From NCBI RefSeq assembly GCF_029946505.1, contig NZ_JARZHG010000028.1:85158-149157 (forward strand): a DNA stretch of 64,000 bases. Direction: 5' to 3'. The DNA comes from Polyangium sp. y55x31. Lineage in GTDB: Bacteria; Myxococcota_A; Polyangia; Polyangiales; Polyangiaceae. Shown piece by piece: positions 55,796-64,000 of this stretch; the first letter of the stretch is position 1; each line of letters starts with the position of its first letter. The position numbers were made by a program, and so were the translations under genes. The notes beneath the pieces are model-generated. The model was not told the DNA's origin, searched no databases, and was given only the letters and a program-made list of their open reading frames with translations.

Positions 55796-56266
55796 TCAGG
55801 AGGGGCGACCGGTCGTCGCGCTTCCGTTCGTGTTCGTCCGGCCAACCTCGACGCCCTGGCCCTCGCGGCGGCCCTTTTCGAGCGCCTCGACGACGAGCTC
55901 GAGCTGCGACGAGAGCGCCTCGATCTGGTTTTTGACGTCGCGCACCTCTTCGCGCAGATCGTCCATCTCCGTCGACGTGGGCAGGCGGAGGAGGTGGAGC
56001 CAGTTCTCCTGGGCCTCGACGTACGCTTTGCGGGTGCGCAGGGCGCGGTTCAGGACGCCGCCGACGAGGTTCAGATATCGCTCGTTGCTGCCGAGCTTGT
56101 CGAACGCCTTGGTCATGCCTTTTTCGGCGGCGACGAACGCCTTGCCCGTCGGCGTCTCCGGCCCGAGCCAGTGCCCGAGGCCCTTCACCACGCGGGTCAA
56201 GAGCTTCGGTTGTTTTCTACGCTCGGGCTGTGCCCCCGAACCCCCATTCGTGGTCTCTTTTGCCAC
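55796..56266 (-). CDS. phaE: Short PhaE-like subunit of class III PHA synthase
   Basis: 156 residues (165 if the overlapping GTG at 56293 is used). GTG 56266 is preferred because GGGAGAGGG lies 5 nt upstream. The middle (residues about 25-90) is helical, followed by LRLPTSTEMDDLREEVRDV and a coiled coil (VKNQIEALSSQLELVVEAL). The latter recalls the C-terminal end of PhaE proteins, which stabilise PhaC. Known PhaE proteins are about twice as long, so this may be a reduced form. It lies 21 bp before phaC. The identification rests on context plus the C-terminal motif. Confidence 0.65.
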   Translation of the reverse strand: MAKETTNGGSGAQPERRKQPKLLTRVVKGLGHWLGPETPTGKAFVAAEKGMTKAFDKLGSNERYLNLVGGVLNRALRTRKAYVEAQENWLHLLRLPTSTEMDDLREEVRDVKNQIEALSSQLELVVEALEKGRREGQGVEVGRTNTNGSATTGRPS

Positions 56267-56289
56267 GGCATCCCTCTCCCTCTCGCGCC

Positions 56290-57831
<1,542 letters not shown>

Positions 57832-57921
57832 GCTCTTTATCTCCGCTCGCCGGCGCGTTGGTTCCTGGTTTCGCCCGGACAGAACGAGTTTACGCGAGCT
57901 CGGCTTTGCTTGGAAGGCCGC

Positions 57922-58179
57922 TCAAAGGAAAGGCGCGCCGAACGTATCGCCCGCGCGTTCCGTCGCCTCGAGCGCCATCCGCTGCCATTCCGCGGCGACA
58001 CGCGCGCCGTAGAGCACCGACGCCTGCCCGATGCGCGCCATGCCCCGGAACACCACGCCGATCTGCGCCACGCCCGCCGTCTCCAGCGCAGCGAGCTCCT
58101 CGAACACGTTCGCGAGCGCGCTCCGTCCCGAGGAGACGTCGCGGTTTTGCTGCACCTGCGAATCCACCCGTTCGCTCAT
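57922..58179 (-). CDS. Phasin-like PHA granule protein
   Basis: 85 residues from ATG 58179 (GGTGAGGAG upstream). Soluble and mostly helical with an amphipathic helix (ANVFEELAALETAGVAQIG; AAEWQRMALEATERAG), the look of a short phasin that coats PHA granules. No sequence signature is decisive; the assignment depends on size, composition and being first in the operon with PhaC, ligase and PhaE. A palindrome that probably binds PhaR lies 101 bp upstream. Confidence 0.65.
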   Translation of the reverse strand: MSERVDSQVQQNRDVSSGRSALANVFEELAALETAGVAQIGVVFRGMARIGQASVLYGARVAAEWQRMALEATERAGDTFGAPFL

Positions 58180-58279
58180 CGTCTGCTCCTCACCCCTGCA
58201 GGATCGCCTTGATTTCAAGGTGATTCCCGGCTGTCGGGAGCCGAACCTAAACCCCGACTTTCCCCCTGTCAAGCGAACG

Positions 58280-58296
58280 TTGTTGCACTGCAACAA
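58280..58296. promoter_or_regulatory. PhaR-type operator upstream of the phasin operon
   Basis: Perfect 8-1-8 palindrome TTGTTGCACTGCAACAA, 3 bp beyond the phaR stop and 101 bp upstream of the phasin-like start. It agrees with the 58874 site at 14 of 17 positions (consensus TTGYTGCRCTGCARCAA). PhaR in other bacteria binds TGC-rich palindromes such as CTGC-N3-GCAG. Confidence 0.7.
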
Positions 58297-58299
58297 AGC

Positions 58300-58833
58300 T
58301 CAGAGCTCGCGGCGCTTCTTGCCGACGATGCGCTTGAGCTCTTCGAGCTCGCGGCGGAGCGCGGCGATCTCCTCGGCCTGCTCGTCGCGTTCGTTCGTGT
58401 CGGGCGGAGGGACCTGCTCCTCGGGCTCGGGCTCGCGCGGCTGAGACCACGGCACGTTCTTGCCGCCGCCGAGCATCGCGTTGAGGAACGGGAGCGCGCC
58501 GAGAGGGCCGATCGGAAAGACACGCGCGCCCTTCTTCGCGAGCAGGTAGATGTCGAGCGCCCAGATCACGGTGCGCTCGAAGAACTCGGCGAGCGCGTCG
58601 TCGCCCATGCGGATGAGCTGGCGCAAAAGCGGCACCGGCAAGAGGCGCGCGGCGCCGCGGCTCTCCAGGATGATCTGCGCCAGCGTCGCCTGCGTCAGGT
58701 CGCGGCCGGTCTTCGCGTCGACGACCTCCACGTCGTCGCCACGCCTGACACGCGCCTCCACCTCTTCGAGCGTGACGTAACGACTCGCCTCGGTGTCGTA
58801 CAGCCTCCGGTTGCCGTACTTCTTCACGACCAT
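58300..58833 (-). CDS. phaR: PHA synthesis transcriptional repressor PhaR
   Basis: 177 residues. The N-terminal DNA-binding domain has the hallmark KKYGNRRLYDTEASRYVTLEE (first 20 residues), followed by VRRGDDVEVVDAKTGRDLT and TLAQIILE. A second helical domain follows, and the C-terminus (about residues 150-177) is a coiled coil with EEIAALRRELEELKRIVGKK. PhaR represses phasin genes and binds PHA granules; release from granules restores repression. Two matching palindromes flank this gene, so it probably controls the phasin operon, itself and the divergent ligase. Confidence 0.93.
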   Translation of the reverse strand: MVVKKYGNRRLYDTEASRYVTLEEVEARVRRGDDVEVVDAKTGRDLTQATLAQIILESRGAARLLPVPLLRQLIRMGDDALAEFFERTVIWALDIYLLAKKGARVFPIGPLGALPFLNAMLGGGKNVPWSQPREPEPEEQVPPPDTNERDEQAEEIAALRRELEELKRIVGKKRREL

Positions 58834-58873
58834 GCGGACGGTCGTACACCCCGATCGTCCAGATCGCAATGGC

Positions 58874-58890
58874 TTGCTGCGCTGCAGCAA
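58874..58890. promoter_or_regulatory. PhaR-type operator between phaR and the divergent ligase
   Basis: TTGCTGCGCTGCAGCAA, a 7-3-7 palindrome containing CTGC-GCT-GCAG. It lies 41 bp from the phaR start and 50 bp from the ligase start, so one site could serve both genes. It is the second copy of the 17-mer at 58280-58296. Confidence 0.7.
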
Positions 58891-58939
58891 TGCACACGAG
58901 CCATTCCAGCGCGCGCGCGGCTTTGCTACGCAGGGCGCC

Positions 58940-60472
<1,533 letters not shown>

Positions 60473-60485
60473 GCGCCGCGCGGGA

Positions 60486-60863
60486 TCAGGCCGTGGCGCG
60501 CGGCGGGAGCGCGGCGCGCACCTGGTCGACGAGCGCGGCTTCGGGCAGGTGCTTGGGGACGGCGCCGTGCACGCCCATCACCTTCGCGAGGCGCTCGAGG
60601 GGCCCGGGCTCCATGTCGCTGCAGAGCAGGACCTTCACGCCGCCGCGGCCGAAGGCGTCGCGGATCATGCGGACGAGCAGGGGACCGTCGAGCTTCGGCA
60701 TGTTGACGTCGAGCAGCACGACGTCGCAGAGCGTCTCGCGGATCGCCTGCAAGCTGCCGAAGGGGCCGCGGTGGAAACGCGCCGAAAAGCCTGCGCTCTC
60801 CAGGGTCCGCACCGCGCTGGCGCCGAAGACCGCGTCGTCGTCGATGATCAGGATGCGCGGCAT
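60486..60863 (-). CDS. Stand-alone response regulator receiver protein
   Basis: 125 residues, a receiver domain only, with no output domain. Phosphoacceptor Asp52 in VVLLDVNMP, acidic pocket IDDD (residues 6-9), Ser in LLCSD and conserved Lys in VPKHLPE. GGAAGGACGG precedes the ATG. No histidine kinase is adjacent, so its partner is elsewhere. Such single-domain regulators are numerous in myxobacteria and act by protein contact (CheY or Spo0F style). Confidence 0.92.
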   Translation of the reverse strand: MPRILIIDDDAVFGASAVRTLESAGFSARFHRGPFGSLQAIRETLCDVVLLDVNMPKLDGPLLVRMIRDAFGRGGVKVLLCSDMEPGPLERLAKVMGVHGAVPKHLPEAALVDQVRAALPPRATA

Positions 60864-61233
60864 CGGACCGTCCTTCCGTGGGCGTGCCCCGGCCCCGACC
60901 AAGCTGACCGACCCATGCCGACGGGCACGACCTTGCTCGGGCCGAACCACCGAGAGCCGTTCTGTGCCTCCGCCCCCAAGGTAACTAACCAAACGGGCGT
61001 CACTTGTTTGGCGCCTGGTCATTGCGGGTATCGCTCCTCCGTTGGGGCGTCAAGCGCGTTTTCCGGCCGGAATCAATGTTCTACGTTTGTACAACCTTCA
61101 ACCAGCTTGTTCAATGTTTAGATCGCCCACGCGAGCGGATTCTGGCGCAATTTTCGGTTTGTGACGGTTCGTACCAAATGACTGGACAGGCGCAACGGGG
61201 GCCGTACGCCCCGGGCGCCATGGGAGGTGCGAG
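60864..61233. other. 370-bp region between response regulator and glyQ
   Basis: No gene found. Bases about 61060-61190 are clearly lower in GC than the surroundings (for example TTGTACAACC and TTGTTCAATGTTTAG), as expected for a promoter region for glyQ, but I cannot place a firm -35/-10 pair. There is no T-box-like or other leader structure that I can support. Confidence 0.55.
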
Positions 61234-62226
61234 GTGGGCGTCGACGAGCGGTCAGGCCTGGGGTATGGCTTGCCCGTCGCCATGACGTTCCAAGACATCA
61301 TCCTGACGCTCCAGCGCTTCTGGGCCGAGCGCGGCTGCCTCATCGTGCAGCCCTACAACTCCGAGGTCGGCGCAGGCACGTACAACCCCGCGACGTTCCT
61401 CCGCGCGCTCGGACCGGAGCCGTGGAACGTGGCCTTCGTGGAGCCCTCGCGCAGGCCCTCCGACGGCCGCTACGGCGAGAATCCGAACCGCGCGCAGCAG
61501 TTCCACCAGTTCCAGGTGATCCTGAAGCCGAGCCCGCTGAACATCCAGGAGCTCTACCTGGAGTCGCTGCGCGCGCTCGGCACCGACCCGCTGCAGCACG
61601 ACGTGCGTTTCATCGAGGACGACTGGGAGTCGCCGACGCTCGGCGCCTGGGGCCTCGGCTGGCAGGTGTGGCTCGACGGGCAGGAGATCTCGCAGTTCAC
61701 GTACTTCCAGCAGATCGGCGGCATCGACTGCAAGCCGATCTCGGGCGAGCTGACCTACGGGCTCGAGCGCATCGCGATGTACCTGCAGGACAAGGACAGC
61801 ATGTACGACCTCGTGTACTCGAACACGGGGGGGCAGATCGTGCGCTACGGCGAGCTGTTCCAGCGGGCCGAGTGGGAGTGGTCGACGTACAACTTCGAAG
61901 AAGCCGACGTGGAGGAGCACTTCGCAGCGTTCGACAAGTGCGAGTCCGAGGTGAAGCGGCTGCTCTTCCGAGGCGTCGACGCGACGGCGAAGGGCGCGAA
62001 GCCGGACCCGAAGAAGGCGCTCGTGCTGCCCGCCTACGACTTCGTGGTGAAGGCGGCACACCGGTTCAACGTGCTCGATGCGCGCGGCGCGATCAGCGTG
62101 ACGGAGCGGCAGAGGTTCATCGGCCGCGTGCGCGCGCTCGCGAGGCTCGTGGCCGAGAGCTACCTGGCGCAGAGGGAAGCGCTCGGGTATCCGCTGATGC
62201 CGAGGGTGGCCGAAGCGGCGGAGTGA
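61234..62226 (+). CDS. glyQ: Glycyl-tRNA synthetase alpha subunit
   Basis: 330 residues. Family sequence is clear: LILTLQ-like [69 protein letters not shown] and [14 protein letters not shown]. It forms the catalytic part of an alpha2beta2 enzyme that charges tRNA-Gly. GTG 61234 has a GGAGG 6 nt before it; the internal ATG at 61282 matches the usual N-terminus but lacks a Shine-Dalgarno. The beta-subunit gene glyS, normally directly downstream, is not in this window. Confidence 0.95.
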   Translation: MGVDERSGLGYGLPVAMTFQDIILTLQRFWAERGCLIVQPYNSEVGAGTYNPATFLRALGPEPWNVAFVEPSRRPSDGRYGENPNRAQQFHQFQVILKPSPLNIQELYLESLRALGTDPLQHDVRFIEDDWESPTLGAWGLGWQVWLDGQEISQFTYFQQIGGIDCKPISGELTYGLERIAMYLQDKDSMYDLVYSNTGGQIVRYGELFQRAEWEWSTYNFEEADVEEHFAAFDKCESEVKRLLFRGVDATAKGAKPDPKKALVLPAYDFVVKAAHRFNVLDARGAISVTERQRFIGRVRALARLVAESYLAQREALGYPLMPRVAEAAE

Positions 62227-62235
62227 AGCGTAGAG

Positions 62236-62264
62236 GGGGCGGTTGCCGAAGGGGTTACCGCCCC
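62236..62264. terminator. Terminator hairpin between glyQ and the Uma2 gene
   Basis: GGGGCGGT (62236-62243) and ACCGCCCC (62257-62264) with a 13-nt loop, followed on the plus strand by TTGAGCTTCTCC. The right arm overlaps the last codons of the convergent gene, so it may serve both directions. Confidence 0.5.
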
Positions 62265-63088
62265 TTGAGCTTCTCCAGCTCGGCGAGGGCCTCGGCGAGG
62301 CGCGCCGCCATGCGTTGCTTTTCCGCCTCGGCCGCGTCCGCGCGCTCCTTCTCCGCCTCCGCTCGCTTCCGCTCCTCCGCAACCGCCGCTTCGGCTGCGA
62401 GGTGCTTCTCCACGAGCTCGTCCACCATCGCGTTCAGCCGCACGACGAGCTCGTCCGCCTCGAGCAGCGGCGCATTCCCCGCGTAGAACCGCAAACGCTC
62501 GCCCTCCAGCACGAGCTCGAGCCCGAGCACCTCCGACGCCCACCGCCCGCCCTGCGGCACGATCGGCCGATACACCCGCGCCCCTGGGCTCTCCAGCCGG
62601 TACCCCCGCAGCGACCTCTTCCGCCGGTCGAACAGAAAATACTCCGGGATGCGGAGCCGCGCGTACCGCTCCACGTTCGCCTCGAAGTCCTTCGCCCAAT
62701 CGCCCCCCACGTGAACTTCGAGCACGAGATCGAGCCCCTTGCCCTCCGCGTTCACCACCCACTTCATCCGCTCGTGCGGATCGACGTCCACGACCGCGAG
62801 GAGGTCGGGCGAGAACATCGGCTCGCCCGGGTAGTACACGGCAAGGTCGCTGGAGAGGTACACACGCCGCCCCATCTTCCGGAAGAACGTGTCGAGCGCG
62901 TCGAGGGCACGATTCTTCGCCGTGCGGTGCGGATCGCCTTCGGGCTGGAAAATGCCGAGTGGAACCTCGTTCGGGAGCATGCCCACGACCCGCGCACGCT
63001 CCTCCGCGCTCATGCGCGCCCACGTCTCCTCCGAAGGCGCGCGAGGATCGTTCGGATCAACCACGTACGCGGGATCGGGCGGCGCCAT
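62255..63088 (-). CDS. Uma2-family (DUF820) putative nuclease with coiled-coil tail
   Basis: 277 residues. A PD-(D/E)XK-like domain occupies about residues 35-215: SPDLLAVVDVDPHERMKW, DLVLEVHVGGDWAKDFEANVERYARL and IPEYFLFDRRKRSLRGYRL, the Asp, Glu and Lys-like residues of the Uma2 fold. The last ~55 residues are a charged coiled coil (EERKRAEAEKERADAAEAEK). Uma2 proteins are frequent in myxobacteria, actinobacteria and cyanobacteria; their role is not settled. The gene is convergent with glyQ and upstream of no obvious partner. Confidence 0.88.
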   Translation of the reverse strand: MAPPDPAYVVDPNDPRAPSEETWARMSAEERARVVGMLPNEVPLGIFQPEGDPHRTAKNRALDALDTFFRKMGRRVYLSSDLAVYYPGEPMFSPDLLAVVDVDPHERMKWVVNAEGKGLDLVLEVHVGGDWAKDFEANVERYARLRIPEYFLFDRRKRSLRGYRLESPGARVYRPIVPQGGRWASEVLGLELVLEGERLRFYAGNAPLLEADELVVRLNAMVDELVEKHLAAEAAVAEERKRAEAEKERADAAEAEKQRMAARLAEALAELEKLKGR

Positions 63089-63153
63089 ATGCCTACCCTA
63101 CCCGCCTCCTCCGCCACTGTCCACGGGTCGTCCCTCCCTGGACAAACGCGGGG

Positions 63154-63714
63154 TCACGTGTCCGGAATGAAATCCCGCCGCGTGCAGATCGAGACCACCG
63201 GCAAACCCGCCTCACGGATCGCCTCGGCCCCGCCTTCGAGCCGATCCACGATCGCCACCACGCCCACCACGCGCGCGCCTGCCGCCGTGATCTTGTCGAC
63301 GGCCTTCAGCGTCGATCCGCCCGTCGTGATCACGTCCTCCAGCATCACGACCGACATCCCCGGCACGAGCGCGCGATCCCCTTCGATGAGCCGCTTCGAG
63401 CCGTGGTCCTTCGCCTCCTTGCGCACGTAGAGCGCAGGGAGCGGCCGGCCGCGGACGAAGCTCGTCAGCGAGACGGCGCTCGCGAGCGGGCAGCCGCCGA
63501 GCTCCACGCCCGCGACCGCGTCGCATCGCGGCAGGCCGTCGAGCGCGTCGAACATGAGCGCGCCGAGGAGGAAGTGCCCCTCGGCGGTCAAGGCCGTTTG
63601 CTTGCAGTCGATGAAGAAGTCGCTCTCGCGCCCGGAGGCGAGCACGACTCGTTTGCGTTCGAATGATCGTTCGCGGAGCAGCTCGACGAGCCGCTCCCGC
63701 TCGGTTTTGCTCAC
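63154..63714 (-). CDS. pyrE: Orotate phosphoribosyltransferase
   Basis: 186 residues, a type I PRTase. The PRPP loop VMLEDVITTGGSTLKAVD is the family signature, with LASGRESDFFIDCKQTAL (OMP site) and YVRKEAKDHGSKRLIEG (flexible catalytic loop). It makes orotidine monophosphate from orotate and PRPP in pyrimidine synthesis. GTG 63714 overlaps the stop of the upstream Pro/Ala-rich gene (GTGA), so the two are coupled. Confidence 0.94.
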   Translation of the reverse strand: MSKTERERLVELLRERSFERKRVVLASGRESDFFIDCKQTALTAEGHFLLGALMFDALDGLPRCDAVAGVELGGCPLASAVSLTSFVRGRPLPALYVRKEAKDHGSKRLIEGDRALVPGMSVVMLEDVITTGGSTLKAVDKITAAGARVVGVVAIVDRLEGGAEAIREAGLPVVSICTRRDFIPDT

Positions 63715-64000
63715 TTCGCGCCCTTGCCGCGCCTGATCTGCGCCTTGGCACCCTTGGGCACCGCGGGCACGACCGGAGGCGGGGGGCCGCCCGAAATTTC
63801 GGCGGGCGCGCTCTCCGGCGCCTCTTCCGCGGCAGCCGACTCGGACTCGGCGGCAGCGGCAGGCGGGGGAGGAGGCGCAGCAGGCGCCGGAGCCGGGCGC
63901 GCCGGAGCCGGGCGAACCGCAGGCGTAGGCGCGGGGCGAGCCGCAGGCGCAGGCGCGGGGCGAGCCGCGGGCGCAGGCGCGCGGGCCGGGGCCGGAGCCG
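63711..64000 (-). CDS. Pro/Ala-rich protein, C-terminal end only
   Basis: Reading inward from base 64000, 95 codons and a TGA at 63711 are in frame. The residues are an Ala/Pro tract with repeated APAARPAPAP units, a Ser/Glu-rich patch (AASESESAAAEESAPESAPA) and a basic end (PKGAKAQIRRGKGAK). The start and any domain lie outside the window, so the function is unknown. It overlaps the pyrE start by 3 bp. Confidence 0.75.
   Translation of the reverse strand, partial: APAPARAPAPAARPAPAPAARPAPTPAVRPAPARPAPAPAAPPPPPAAAAESESAAAEEAPESAPAEISGGPPPPVVPAVPKGAKAQIRRGKGAK

Overview
The window is dense, very GC-rich chromosomal DNA from what looks like a soil-type myxobacterium (Polyangiales/Sorangium-like; inferred from content, not from a marker gene). 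The signs are three Hanks-type Ser/Thr kinases plus a PP2C phosphatase, about ten lipoproteins (several Gly-rich, one with a myxobacterial-type Cys-rich repeat), EF-hand and RCC1-repeat proteins, a steroid 5-alpha-reductase-like enzyme, frequent GTG/TTG starts and many 4-bp ATGA/GTGA/TTGA overlaps between co-directional genes. I saw no rRNA, tRNA, insertion sequence, prophage or CRISPR array. Many long open frames lie antisense to real genes and were discarded.

Layout. 1-5.9 kb: a truncated receptor-like kinase, glnB-glnA (nitrogen control), then a second membrane kinase. 5.8-9.8 kb: a GAF-like sensor and a PAS-STAS protein, divergent from a Gly-rich Cys-repeat lipoprotein. 9.9-16.1 kb: a glutathione transferase, a lipoprotein, and a leftward four-gene run (lipoprotein, PHP phosphoesterase, large membrane protein, parvulin PPIase). 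16.2-20.7 kb: a GH13 glycoside hydrolase, two surface lipoproteins, and an EF-hand protein whose 3' end overlaps a methyltransferase. 20.7-27.3 kb: methyltransferase, di-haem cytochrome c lipoprotein, steroid-reductase-like enzyme, a LodA/LodB-like quinoprotein oxidase pair, and an outer-membrane beta-barrel.

27.3-33.1 kb: a cluster of inverted repeats in the barrel/DPP IV divergent region, a DPP IV-type peptidase, then a TonB receptor and HmuY-like lipoprotein behind a promoter overlapped by a 7-1-7 Fur-type box (haem/iron uptake). 33.1-42.4 kb: beta-lactamase-fold hydrolase, TPR protein, type II pantothenate kinase, Mug and AlkD-like DNA repair proteins, and a large esterase lipoprotein. 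42.4-47.0 kb: sulfite/nitrite reductase divergent from a trans-sulfuration PLP enzyme, and a kinase fused to a degenerate GGDEF-like domain. 47.1-50.0 kb: an uncharacterised three-gene radical-SAM operon. 50.1-54.6 kb: RCC1 lipoprotein, Gly-rich lipoprotein, PP2C phosphatase, and two small Cys-containing proteins.

54.6-60.5 kb is a polyhydroxyalkanoate locus: class III PhaC, a short PhaE-like protein, an acyl-CoA ligase, a phasin-like protein, the regulator PhaR, and a second divergent ligase. Two near-identical 17-bp palindromes, one before the phasin operon and one between phaR and the divergent ligase, look like PhaR operators. 60.5-64 kb holds a lone response regulator, glyQ without glyS, a Uma2-type nuclease, pyrE and a truncated Pro/Ala-rich gene.

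All functions are read from motifs and remembered family features; no database search was run.
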